Origin: Paraburkholderia madseniana
Lineage (GTDB): Bacteria > Pseudomonadota > Gammaproteobacteria > Burkholderiales > Burkholderiaceae
Reading direction: 5' to 3'
Length of the DNA stretch: 43,356 bases
Assembly: GCF_009690905.1 (NCBI RefSeq)
Contig: NZ_VOSW01000079.1
Span: 1 to 43,356, forward strand
In this document: positions 16,871 through 25,116 of the stretch, piece by piece
Layout: every line of letters starts with the position of its first letter
How positions within the stretch are numbered: the stretch's first letter is position 1
Translations under genes and position numbers: made by a program
Notes under the pieces: model-generated
The model's input: only the letters and a program-made list of their open reading frames with translations
The model's database searches: none
Told to the model about the DNA's origin: nothing

Positions 16871-17689
16871 ATGACTGCTTCGTCTACTACTACTCCGCCG
16901 GTTCTATCGCTGCATCAGGGAAGCTTGCCGTTGCTGATTTCGATCCCGCATCTGGGCACGCAAATCCCCGCCGATATCGCCGCAACGATGACGCTGGTCG
17001 CGCAGCGCACCGACGACTGCGACTGGCATCTCGACCGTCTCTACGCGTTTGCGAAACGCATGGGCGCGTCGATCCTGTCGCCGACCTACGCGCGTTATGT
17101 GATCGACCTGAACCGTCCGCCCGACGGCGCGAATCTGTATCCGGGGCAGGACACCACCGGCTTGCTGCCGGTCGATACCTTCGACAAGGAACCCTTGTAC
17201 CTCGACGGCCATCTGCCGAGCGAGGCCGAAGTCGCGCGTCGGCGCGATGCTTACTGGAAGCCCTATCACGACGCGCTGACGGGCGAGCTGGCCGCGCTGA
17301 AGGCGAAGCACGGCAAGGTGCTGCTGTGGGAAGCGCATTCGATTCGCTCGCACGTGCCGCGTTTTTTCGAAGGACGTCTGCCCGATTTCAACTTCGGCAC
17401 GTCGAACGGCGCCAGCGCGGTGGCTGGATTGGGCGAGGAATTGGCTGCTGTGGTCGGGCGGCATGGCGGGTACTCTGCTGTCGCCAACGGGCGGTTTAAG
17501 GGCGGCTATATCACGCGGCAGTACGGGCAGCCGTCGCAGGGTGTGCACGCGGTACAACTCGAGTTGTCGCAGATTACGTATATGGAGGAGCAGATGCCGT
17601 ATGCGTATGACGAAGCGCTGGCTGCGAAGGTCGAGCCTTTGCTGGAAGAACTTGTGACGACGGCGTTGGAGCGCGTTAGGGCAGCTTGA
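16871..17689 (+). CDS. hutG: N-formylglutamate deformylase
   Basis: This enzyme hydrolyses N-formylglutamate to glutamate and formate, completing the pathway. It has 272 residues with the family blocks LISIPHLGTQIP, DCDWHLDRLY, SPTYARYVIDLNRP and LLWEAHSIRSHVPRFFEG. It is the last gene of the hut operon, 108 bp after hutF. A GC-rich hairpin (TGACGGCAGCA at 17687-17697 against TGCTGCTGTCA at 17721-17731, one mismatch) begins at its stop codon but lacks a T run. Confidence 0.95.
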   Translation: MTASSTTTPPVLSLHQGSLPLLISIPHLGTQIPADIAATMTLVAQRTDDCDWHLDRLYAFAKRMGASILSPTYARYVIDLNRPPDGANLYPGQDTTGLLPVDTFDKEPLYLDGHLPSEAEVARRRDAYWKPYHDALTGELAALKAKHGKVLLWEAHSIRSHVPRFFEGRLPDFNFGTSNGASAVAGLGEELAAVVGRHGGYSAVANGRFKGGYITRQYGQPSQGVHAVQLELSQITYMEEQMPYAYDEALAAKVEPLLEELVTTALERVRAA

Positions 17690-18019
17690 CGGCAGCAGTT
17701 TGACAGCGGCGGCTTGACGTTGCTGCTGTCAGTGGTATCCATTTCATCTCCTCCACGCGGTTCGCCGCGCTTCGCATTCCGCGAGGCCGCGACCGCGTCG
17801 GCTCACACCGCAAAGGTGTAACAGCATGTGTCCGTGATTGCATGCTGCGGCGTTCGCGCCGAACGTATAGAGCGTCGCAGGATTGGTTTAAGGGTGAACC
17901 GCGGGGTTGTGGACTCGCGGGGTTTTGACCCGAGCCTCGTTGAAACGGAGCGGCCGCAAAAAAAGCCTCGCTTTTGGCGAGGCTTTCCGATGCGCGCAGT
18001 ATGGGGCGCCGCATAACGA
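17690..18019. other. Intergenic region after hutG
   Basis: No gene is recognised here. Direct repeats around GCTTGACGGCAGCAG form the weak hairpin after hutG, and the 17956-17986 terminator serves the minus-strand gene. The middle part (17750-17950) shows nothing I can name. Confidence 0.5.
17956..17986 (-). terminator. Intrinsic terminator of small His-rich gene
   Basis: AAAGCCTCGC (17962-17971) and GCGAGGCTTT (17977-17986) form a perfect 10-bp stem with a 5-base loop. Read on the minus strand it is followed by a T run and lies 34 bases past the stop of the His-rich gene. Confidence 0.85.
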
Positions 18020-18154
18020 TCAGTGGCAGTGACGTTCCCAGTGATGGTGGACGCGCACCTTGTGGCATTCGCGGTGGTGTTCATAAGCCTGGGCGGGAGC
18101 GATCGCGCTCAGGGTGACGACGGTTGCTGCGATAGCGAGAACGAGTTTCTTCAT
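18020..18154 (-). CDS. Tiny exported His-rich peptide
   Basis: This is a 44-residue gene. The first 23 residues are a textbook signal peptide (MKKLVLAIAATVV...APAQA, cleavage after AQA). The mature part is only about 21 residues and contains 8 His and 2 Cys (YEHHRECHK...HHHWERHCH), a metal-binding composition. AAGGA lies seven bases before the ATG and a strong terminator follows, so the unit looks complete and independently transcribed. Export to the periplasm is well supported. Copper, zinc or nickel binding is an inference from composition. I do not recognise a named family. Confidence 0.8.
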   Translation of the reverse strand: MKKLVLAIAATVVTLSAIAPAQAYEHHRECHKVRVHHHWERHCH

Positions 18155-18457
18155 TACAAAATCCTTAAATCATGGTGGTGGTGCTAACGCTGCAGCACGC
18201 GGCGTGCCGCAACGGGTCAAAAGAATGCCACACATTGCGCACGCAGCGGAGGAACGCCGACCGAATGCATGGGTCAACTCAAAACGCCGAGCTGTGAGGC
18301 GTTTTATCCTTGGACAGCGGCGCGCGGCAGCGTGTCGTTTCGGCACATCGAGCGTCGCGGAATGCGCGCGCGGGCATTGCGCGCCATGCGCTGAAGCGAC
18401 TACCCTTTCAGAACGATGACGTGTGCACATCGCGTCATCCATACATCGGGCAAAAAG
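18155..18457. other. Divergent intergenic region
   Basis: About 300 bp lie between the His-rich peptide gene (-) and the HTH protein gene (+). It should hold both promoters. No clear -35/-10 pair, operator or structured RNA was recognised. Confidence 0.35.
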
Positions 18458-19138
18458 ATGGAAGACCCAGCGATGGAAGATTCCGACGAATTGCTGCTCC
18501 CGGTCTGGCGAGCGAACCTGGTGCTGCTGACCCGCGAGGTCGGCGCCGCGACGCGTCTGGCGCGCATGATGACCTTTTCCGCCAGCTACCTGAAATTGAT
18601 CCTGTCCGGCCAGCGCGAATTCAGCGAGGAGTTCGTACGCGGTATCGAGGCGGTGACGGGCTTGCCGAATGGCTGGATGAACGTGTCGCATACCGGGGAG
18701 GACATACCGGCCAAGGCGCGCGAAGCAATCGACAACGAACAGCCGCTTGCGCGTTTTCGCGGCACGGCGCATCCGGTGCGCAAGAAGACGGTGCTGCGCC
18801 CGCCCGAGCCGATTTTCGGCCAGACGGGTCCGGCCAAACGCGTGGAAGAAGAGACGCTCGACGCCGAAGCGCATCGGCGTCAGGCCCACTTCCGCAAGGT
18901 CCGCGATCTGGCGATGCAGGACGTGCGGCGCTTCGAGCGGCATTTGAGCCAGATGCCGGTGGATCTTGCATCGATGCGATCGAAAGTGGAGGACGTGATC
19001 GCCGCCGCCGATCTCGACCACCCGATTCAGGCGGACCTGGCTGGCCGGCTGGAGCAGATCGAAAAGCATCGGCATTTGCTGCTCAGGCATGTGGAGCGCT
19101 TGCAGGCCTTGCTCGCGCACATTGGGGGAGGGGATTGA
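18458..19138 (+). CDS. HTH (XRE-like) protein with helical C-terminus, hypothetical
   Basis: This protein has about 226 residues. The N-terminal third resembles a Cro/CI-type helix-turn-helix (TRLARMMTFSASYLKLILSG, then EFVRGIEAVTGLPNGWM, a common end of such domains). The rest is Arg/Glu-rich and strongly helical (AHRRQAHFRKVRDLAMQD, LAGRLEQIEKHRHLLLRHVERL), probably coiled coil. It could be a DNA-binding regulator or nucleoid-type protein. The start is uncertain: ATG 18416, 18458 and 18473 are in frame and none has a strong ribosome site. No partner gene is evident. Confidence 0.65.
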   Translation: MEDPAMEDSDELLLPVWRANLVLLTREVGAATRLARMMTFSASYLKLILSGQREFSEEFVRGIEAVTGLPNGWMNVSHTGEDIPAKAREAIDNEQPLARFRGTAHPVRKKTVLRPPEPIFGQTGPAKRVEEETLDAEAHRRQAHFRKVRDLAMQDVRRFERHLSQMPVDLASMRSKVEDVIAAADLDHPIQADLAGRLEQIEKHRHLLLRHVERLQALLAHIGGGD

Positions 19139-19200
19139 CGCCTGCAACTCGGCGTCTTTGTTGCATGCAGGCTTGAATCTCCTGGTCGTCCGGCCGCAAC

Positions 19201-19746
19201 CTAACGCCTGCGCCGTGCGTGAAATTCCGCCTCGAGCGTCCACGTCACGCCATCCTGCGCCAGCGCGACGCCGGTCCAGCGGAACGAATCCCTTGTGATA
19301 TCGGTGAAATTCCATCGAATCGGTGTGCCGTCGGCGTGCGTGCCGATCTGCACGAGATCATTGCCGACGCGCCGGCCGATCAGCTCATCGCGCTGGCCGG
19401 TCAGCGGATTCATGTAAGTCACGCGCCACGCGCGCAGCGCCGGGTCCCACACCCGCAGCGTGGTGCCGTACATGGTGTCGGCGGCAGCGAGCCCCGCATG
19501 ATGTTCGCTGCGTGGCGGCATGATCCACACGTCCTGTACGGCACGCCCCTCCAGGACCCAGCCGAAATGAATCTCGCCGCGGCGGCGCGCGTTGCCCAGG
19601 TCGACGCGGTAATGCAGCACGTCCATGTCCCAACTGCCAATCAGCCAGCCGTAGAGGTCGTCGGTGGCATCGATGTCGGCGGCCCGCGCCGGGGCGGTCA
19701 ATGCGGCGTGAAAGCCGCGCTCGACGGTGTCGTCCAGCATGTTCAT
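19201..19746 (-). CDS. Conserved hypothetical protein
   Basis: This 181-residue cytosolic protein has no signal peptide. Motifs visible are LYGWLIGSWDMDVLHYRVD, GEIHFGWVLEGRAVQDVWIMP, MYGTTLRVWDPALRAWRVTYMNP and IRWNFTDITRDSFRWTGVAL. The alternating Trp-rich beta strands suggest a small beta-barrel of the lipocalin/calycin type, similar in style to DUF1579 proteins. It is divergent from an AraC regulator 109 bp away, which is its likely controller. The function is unknown. Confidence 0.75.
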   Translation of the reverse strand: MNMLDDTVERGFHAALTAPARAADIDATDDLYGWLIGSWDMDVLHYRVDLGNARRRGEIHFGWVLEGRAVQDVWIMPPRSEHHAGLAAADTMYGTTLRVWDPALRAWRVTYMNPLTGQRDELIGRRVGNDLVQIGTHADGTPIRWNFTDITRDSFRWTGVALAQDGVTWTLEAEFHARRRR

Positions 19747-19855
19747 CGTATGTGCTCCTTCGAGCGTTCAGTGAAAGCGCCATCGCCGGAACGGGCAAAA
19801 CCGCGCCGGCCGCCGATGTGCTAAAACGACGATACGGACTCAGCCGAGGTGCATC

Positions 19856-20755
19856 TTGGGGAAAATTGCCGTCACTTTGCAGCAGGCGCTCGCGCAGCGC
19901 GCGCGGGAAGGCACGCGCGGCAGCACAAGCGCGCGTCCGCTGGCCCAAGGCGCGAGCTGGGATGTCGCGGACATCCTTTGCACCTTCGGCCCGCGCGACC
20001 AGCCGTTCGAGGAACGGCACGCGGGCGTGTGCATCGCGATGGTGGTCGCCGGTTCGTTCGGCTACCGGACCGCGACGGGACGCGCGTTGCTCACCCCCGG
20101 CGCGCTGTTGCTTGGCAATACGGGTGACTGCTTCGAATGCGGCCATCGGCATGCGCCCGGCGATCGCTGCATTGCCTTCCGCTATGCGCCGGCGTACTTC
20201 GAGCGGCTTGCTGCGGACGCGGGCATCGCGAGCGGCGATCTGAACTTCAGGCGCGCGCGCATTCCGTCGCTACCTTCGTTGTCGCCGCTGATCGCGCGGG
20301 CCTGTGCCGGCGCCCTGGATACGGGCGGCGCGGTGTGGGACGAACTCGCGGTCGAAGTGGCCGTCGCGACGCTCAAGGCGGCGGGTGCATTGAAGCGCGC
20401 GGAACCACCCGCAAGCGCCGCGGCCTGGTCGCGCGTGGCGCAGACGGTGCGCCTGATCGACGACACGCCAGGCGCCACGCATACGCTGACGAGCCTCGCT
20501 GCCGCGGCGGGCCTGAGCGAGTTCTACTTCCTGCGCACGTTCCAGCGCGTAACTGGCGTGACGCCGCATCAATATGTGCTGCGGGCGCGCTTGCGAGCAG
20601 CGGCGCTGCGCCTTGACGACGACAGCGCAAAGGTTGTCGATATCGCGCTCGATTGCGGCTTCAACGATCTGTCGAATTTCAATCACGCATTTCGCGCGGA
20701 GTTTGCGTCGAGTCCGCGTGCGTGGCGCGCGCGAGGCAGGGCGCGCCGCGCATGA
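19856..20755 (+). CDS. AraC-family transcriptional regulator
   Basis: This regulator has about 299 residues. An N-terminal cupin-like sensing half (EERHAGVCIAMVVAGSFGYRTATGRALLTPGALLLGN) is followed by the double helix-turn-helix (about residues 200-290): LTSLAAAAGLSEFYFLRTFQRVTGVTPHQYVLRARL and VVDIALDCGFNDLSNFNHAFRAEFASSPRAWR. The start appears to be TTG 19856 with GAGG six bases upstream, and no in-frame ATG fits. Its stop overlaps the ATG of the transglutaminase gene (ATGA at 20752-20755), so the two are translationally coupled. Confidence 0.85.
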   Translation: MGKIAVTLQQALAQRAREGTRGSTSARPLAQGASWDVADILCTFGPRDQPFEERHAGVCIAMVVAGSFGYRTATGRALLTPGALLLGNTGDCFECGHRHAPGDRCIAFRYAPAYFERLAADAGIASGDLNFRRARIPSLPSLSPLIARACAGALDTGGAVWDELAVEVAVATLKAAGALKRAEPPASAAAWSRVAQTVRLIDDTPGATHTLTSLAAAAGLSEFYFLRTFQRVTGVTPHQYVLRARLRAAALRLDDDSAKVVDIALDCGFNDLSNFNHAFRAEFASSPRAWRARGRARRA

Positions 20756-22656
20756 CGCGGTGGTTCGCGTTCGTGGCGCTGACCGCCGCGTTGGCGTTGG
20801 TTGCGTGTGCAACCAACGCGCTTGCTGAGGGCAGTGTTTTGAACACCTCCAGCACCTCGAACGACGACCTCTCCCCCTCGACGACAGAGCGCGACGTCCA
20901 CCTCTTCGTGATCCAGAAAGACGGCTCCGTCGAAGAACATGACGACACGGTCCTGCGGGCCAACACGACGAGCGGCGTCGACGATATCGCGCAACGCTAC
21001 GTGTGGTTCAACAAGGACATCGAGCAGGTGCAACTGTTGACCGCGGAAACGATCGACCCGAACGGCGTCGCGCATCCGGTCGGGCCTGAAGCGATCCGCG
21101 ACGTGCAGGAACCCCGCTCGGCGGGCGCACCGAGTTTCGAAGACGGCGTGTTGCGCACGGTGATCTTTCCGGGCGTCGAACCCGGCTCGCGCGTGCATCT
21201 GGCGTTTCGCAAGACGCGCACGAAGCCTCTGCAGGCCGGCACGTTCGCGTACCTGGTCGAACCGACGCGCGAGCCTGTCGAGATGCAGCGCCTGATCTTC
21301 GACCTGCCCACCGACGTGCCGCTTTATGCCGATGCGCGCGGCTACGTCGCGCTGCCGCCGGTCACGGCAAACGGTCGCACCCGCTACGAGTTCGATTACC
21401 AGCACGGCCCGTATGCGCCGCTCGAAGCGGGCGCGGTGGGCTATGCGAACTGGGGCGACCGGCTGATGGTGTCGACCGTGCCGGACTTCGCGAGTTTCGC
21501 CGCGCGTTATCGCGGCCCTGCGGCCGACGCGACGATGAGCGACCCGGCCATCGTTCAACTCGCACGGAGCCTGACCGCAGAGGTGAGCGATCCGCGTGCG
21601 AAGGCACAGGTCCTGTTCGACTGGATGCGCCTGAATATTCGCTACGTTGCGCTGTTTCTCGGCGAGACGGCGGCGATCCCGCATAAGGCGATCGACATCC
21701 TGCACAACCGCTATGGCGACTGCAAGGACCACGTCGCGTTGTACGGCGCGTTTCTCGCCGCGGTCGGCATCCGCAGCGAGGCCGTCCTGCTCAATCTCGG
21801 GCCGTACTACAGTTTGCCAGCGGTGCCCGGCTACGGCGAAAGCGCGATCAATCATGCAATCGTCTGGATTCCTGATCTATCGCTATTTGCCGACACCACG
21901 GCAGGCGGCATGAGTTTTGGCTATTTGCCGCCGAGCGCGATGGATCGGCCCGTTTTGCTGGTCGACGAGGGCGTGTTGGCGCGCACGCCGGCCACCCAGT
22001 TGCGCGAGCGCACGGCGCGCCTGCAGATCGACGTCGACGAGAGCGGGGCGGCGAACTACGCTTATCGCGTGGAAGATGCCGGCTATACTGCGGAGCTCGA
22101 ACGCAATATGTTTCGACGGGCAACGCGGCAGCGCACGCAACAGATTGCGGCGAATCGTCTATTGCTGACGGGCCTGCATGGCACAGCGCAGTTGCGCACG
22201 GGCGATCTGGTCTCGACCGATGGACCTTTTTCCACGTCGATGCAGGGACGGGTGGCACATTTTGTCTGGACCGATGGGACGACCGCTGTGCCGGCCCTGA
22301 CGAGCTTGTCCGGCGGAATGGCCGGGCAGGTGCAGGCATGGCTGGCGGAGCCTGCGAGGACGCAGCCCTGGGCGTGCATCGGCGGGGAATTCGATGAAAC
22401 GCTGGCGATGACACTGCCGAGGTTCGCCCGCGTGACGGATGTGCCGCCGGATGCCGCGGTGAAGGATCGTTTCTTCGAGTTTTCTTCTCGCTACGTGTTC
22501 GATCCTGCCGCGCGGGTCTTGCAGGTCAGGCGACACCTGCGAGCCGCGTTTGGCCATCAGATGTGCTCTGCCGATGAATTTGCCGGCGTGAAGGATGATC
22601 TGATCCGGATCGAACGGGATCTCGACGCCGAGGTGGTGTTGAAGGCGGTCAAGTAG
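20752..22656 (+). CDS. DUF3857 / transglutaminase-like exported protein
   Basis: This 634-residue protein has an N-terminal signal peptide (MTRWFAFVALTAALALVACA, cleaved near ALAEG). A DUF3857 domain (about residues 55-260) is followed by a transglutaminase-like core with an apparent Cys-His-Asp triad: C324 in YGDCKDH, H368 in NHAIVW and D381 in LFADTT. A C-terminal beta-rich region follows. Such proteins are periplasmic or surface-linked; they may cut or crosslink proteins, but substrates are mostly unknown. The start at 20752 overlaps the stop of the AraC gene. The longer upstream frame lies inside that gene and lacks the signal peptide context. Confidence 0.85.
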   Translation: MTRWFAFVALTAALALVACATNALAEGSVLNTSSTSNDDLSPSTTERDVHLFVIQKDGSVEEHDDTVLRANTTSGVDDIAQRYVWFNKDIEQVQLLTAETIDPNGVAHPVGPEAIRDVQEPRSAGAPSFEDGVLRTVIFPGVEPGSRVHLAFRKTRTKPLQAGTFAYLVEPTREPVEMQRLIFDLPTDVPLYADARGYVALPPVTANGRTRYEFDYQHGPYAPLEAGAVGYANWGDRLMVSTVPDFASFAARYRGPAADATMSDPAIVQLARSLTAEVSDPRAKAQVLFDWMRLNIRYVALFLGETAAIPHKAIDILHNRYGDCKDHVALYGAFLAAVGIRSEAVLLNLGPYYSLPAVPGYGESAINHAIVWIPDLSLFADTTAGGMSFGYLPPSAMDRPVLLVDEGVLARTPATQLRERTARLQIDVDESGAANYAYRVEDAGYTAELERNMFRRATRQRTQQIAANRLLLTGLHGTAQLRTGDLVSTDGPFSTSMQGRVAHFVWTDGTTAVPALTSLSGGMAGQVQAWLAEPARTQPWACIGGEFDETLAMTLPRFARVTDVPPDAAVKDRFFEFSSRYVFDPAARVLQVRRHLRAAFGHQMCSADEFAGVKDDLIRIERDLDAEVVLKAVK

Positions 22657-22681
22657 CACGTACGGCATCGGCAGTGCCCAC

Positions 22682-22713
22682 GGCAGCGGCGGTAAAGACG
22701 TACCGCCGCTGCC
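22682..22713. terminator. Perfect 13-bp hairpin between convergent genes
   Basis: GGCAGCGGCGGTA (22682-22694) pairs with TACCGCCGCTGCC (22701-22713) around a 6-base loop. It sits between convergent genes, where a bidirectional terminator is expected, but neither side has a T run. Confidence 0.5.
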
Positions 22714-22751
22714 GCATGAACAACCACGCCGTCATGGGCAAAAAGAGACGC

Positions 22752-23903
22752 TTAACTTCCGCTCTTGGTCACGATAGGCACCCAGGTTCCGCTCTTGACC
22801 TGATACAGCGTGGAAGCGCCGCTTTTCAACGCCCCGGTGCTATCGAAAGAAATCTTCCCGGTCACGCCGTCGTAATCGAGTGTCTTGAGCACCGGCCGGT
22901 AGACCGCCGGCGAGGTGGATTTTGCCTGCTGCATCGCCTTGATCGCGGCCCATGCCCCGTCATACCCAAACGGCGCGTACGACAGGATATCCACTCCGAA
23001 GCGCTTCTTGAACTTCGCGGAGAAGTCCTTGCCGCCCGGCAATTGGGCCAACGGTCTGCCGTATTCCCAGGCCATCGCGCCTTCGGACGGATCGCCGGCG
23101 AGCTTGATGAAGTCCTGGTCCATCACGCCGCCACCCCCCACCAACTGCGCGTTCATCCCCAGTTGCTTCATCCGCTTCGCGAAGCCGGCCGCCTGCGTAT
23201 CCAGGCCGCCGAAGAAAATCAGATCCGCATTGGTCGCCTTGATCTTGGTGATCTGCGTGCTGAAGTCCACCGCGTGATTGTCGGTGTATTCGCGCGTCAC
23301 GATGGTCCCGCCATGCGCTTTCACCGCCTTCTCGAACTCGTCGGCCTCGCCTTGGCCGAACGCGGTGCGGTCGTCAATGATCGCAATGCGTTTGGCCTTC
23401 GTCACCTCGACGGCGTAGACGCCCGCGTTGCCGGCGTTTTGCGCATCGGTGGAAATCACCATGAAGGTGTTCGCGAAGCCTCGCCCGGTAATGATCGGAT
23501 TGGTGGCGGCCGGGTCGATCACCGGAACACCGGCCTGTTCGTACACCTGCGAGGCAGGAATCGTCGTGCCCGAATTGAAGTGGCCCACGACCACGGATAC
23601 CCCCGCGTCGACCAGCTTCTGCGCGGCCTGCACGCCGACGCGCGGGTCGGCCTGGTCGTCCTCGGAGACGAGCTGGAATTGCGCGACCTTGTCGCCGATC
23701 TTGATCTTCTGCGCGTTGGCTTCCTCGATGGCAAGCCGGACACCGTTCTCCAGATCCTTCCCGTAGCCGGCGTTGGCACCCGTCAGCGGCGCGGCGAAGC
23801 CGATCTTCACCGGCAGGTCGTCGGCGAAACTGGCCAGCGGCGCGATCGCGAAGGTAGCGCCAACGAACAGAGCAAGCGGTTTCAGCGTGTTGCGAAGACT
23901 CAT
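22752..23903 (-). CDS. Branched-chain amino acid-type ABC transporter binding protein
   Basis: This 383-residue periplasmic binding protein is of the LivJ/LivK class. The signal peptide is MSLRNTLKPLALFVGATFA, cleaved after SFA. The mature start VKIGFAAPLTGANAGYGKDLENGVRLAIEEAN and the block VVVGHFNSGTTIPASQVYEQAGV are diagnostic. It should bind leucine, isoleucine, valine or a related ligand and feed an ABC importer. No permease or ATPase gene is adjacent, so it is an orphan binding protein. GGAGAG lies about seven bases before the ATG at 23903; the longer frame upstream is not needed. Confidence 0.93.
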   Translation of the reverse strand: MSLRNTLKPLALFVGATFAIAPLASFADDLPVKIGFAAPLTGANAGYGKDLENGVRLAIEEANAQKIKIGDKVAQFQLVSEDDQADPRVGVQAAQKLVDAGVSVVVGHFNSGTTIPASQVYEQAGVPVIDPAATNPIITGRGFANTFMVISTDAQNAGNAGVYAVEVTKAKRIAIIDDRTAFGQGEADEFEKAVKAHGGTIVTREYTDNHAVDFSTQITKIKATNADLIFFGGLDTQAAGFAKRMKQLGMNAQLVGGGGVMDQDFIKLAGDPSEGAMAWEYGRPLAQLPGGKDFSAKFKKRFGVDILSYAPFGYDGAWAAIKAMQQAKSTSPAVYRPVLKTLDYDGVTGKISFDSTGALKSGASTLYQVKSGTWVPIVTKSGS

Positions 23904-24450
23904 GGTCTTTCTCTCCATCGACAGTTTCAGGTGTGAAAGCGGTAAGGCTGTAACACTGGATCGACGCGCAAGCATTGGTTTGACTTCGCATGGCGCGTCA
24001 TCAAAGGTACGGATGATCGGTCACCATTAACAATGCTGGAATACGCCCATAGGAAATCCCCTTGGGGGCGTCCATGGAAGTCCTCCTGGGGACGCGCAGT
24101 GGCGTTCATATGCCCGTCAATCTGGCGCGAATATAGAAAGCCAATTTGCGACCGTCTTGGCAGTTCGCGGCGCTTTGAATGAGCATTTCGGCATAGCCCG
24201 CACAGCGCTTGGGCTGGCGGCCTGTCAGCGGCGGCGCGCGGGTGCGGATTGCGGCATATGCTTAAGAAACAGGGCGCGATATGCGGCCGAACAAACGGCG
24301 GGGATGCGGCCTGGAGATGGCGCTCGAGAAACCGGCGCGAGCGCGCCGGCCTTACTACCGTTGCACAGTCGCGGAAACAAACCTGCGCGGGCTCGCCGGA
24401 AAAACGACAGAAGCAAAAGAAGCAACTGACGGCGGGCTAAAACGACGCCC
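23904..24450. other. Intergenic region with repeat and palindrome
   Basis: This 547-bp gap has no convincing gene; the frames within are arginine-rich shadows. It contains the short repeat at 24053-24103 and a CCGGCGCG/CGCGCCGG palindrome at 24332-24349. The livK-type promoter should lie near its left end. Confidence 0.5.
24053..24103 (-). repeat. Short intergenic repeat, two half-units
   Basis: On the minus strand two related units follow each other: GTCCCCAGGAGGACTTCC and CCCCCAAGGGGATTTCC, each followed by a TATGG/CATGG stretch. They resemble the 27-bp units at 7752-7826 and look like one dispersed family. Confidence 0.5.
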
Positions 24451-24912
24451 TCACTGCTCGCCTTGCTGGCGCAGCAACTCTTCACGCAGACGCAGGATGG
24501 GCGCCTTGGTTTCTTCGTCGGCCCAGGTGTCGAGATCGTCTATTGCGCGCTGGCAGCCGTCGAGCACCAGGTCGAGATCCACCGGCACGCCGTTGTTCAG
24601 CGCGAATTCGATAGTCTCGGCGAACTGCTGGCACTCGTCCTCGCCGTACGAAATGTCGAGGTTGTCGGCGATGATTTCGGCGATGTTGCTGCGCGCCTTG
24701 TCGTCGGGTGTCACCATTTCGACGATGCCGCGCGCCACCGCCGGCGAATAGAAAAGCGCGATGTCGAGCCACTGTGCGGGATCGAAGTCGGCCTGGTCGA
24801 ACTGGTTCTCGAAGTACTCGATCGCTTCCTGCTCGTGCGCTTCGTCCGCGTCGACACTGATGCACAACTGCTCAAAAAATTCTTCCCGCTCGCTGCGGAT
24901 ATAACCGTCCAT
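24451..24912 (-). CDS. Acidic conserved hypothetical protein
   Basis: This 153-residue, strongly acidic, probably all-helical cytosolic protein carries motifs such as EREEFFEQLCISVDADEAHEQEAIEYF, PAQWLDIALFYSPAVARGIVEM, SYGEDECQQFAETIEFALNNG and DLDLVLDGCQRAIDDLDTW. I do not recognise a named domain. GAGG five bases before the ATG at 24912 selects this start over the longer frame. A perfect TATAAT on the minus strand at 25006-25011 gives a leader of nearly 90 nt that contains a hairpin. Confidence 0.7.
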   Translation of the reverse strand: MDGYIRSEREEFFEQLCISVDADEAHEQEAIEYFENQFDQADFDPAQWLDIALFYSPAVARGIVEMVTPDDKARSNIAEIIADNLDISYGEDECQQFAETIEFALNNGVPVDLDLVLDGCQRAIDDLDTWADEETKAPILRLREELLRQQGEQ

Positions 24913-24958
24913 CAATGCCTCGTCTGCTGAATGCCGGATGCCGGATGCCCGGACGCCC

Positions 24959-25011
24959 CAAAAAATGCGCTGTGGGCGGGCGATTGCCTCGCCCACGCGG
25001 CACGCATTATA
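24959..25011 (-). promoter_or_regulatory. Promoter -10 and leader hairpin with T run
   Basis: On the minus strand TATAAT (25011-25006) is followed by GTGGGCG...CGCCCAC arms (24996-24990 and 24978-24972), then six bases and a run of six T (24965-24960). No good -35 was found at 17 bp. The hairpin could be an attenuator or simply a 5' mRNA stabiliser. Confidence 0.35.
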
Positions 25012-25116
25012 GGGCGACCGGCTGACAAGCGCGGGTCGCGTGCCGGGTGTGGGCTCGGCTAACAACTGATGCGGGGCGCACGGTTACGTGTTGAGCCGCG
25101 CCAAGGTGCCCCGCGC

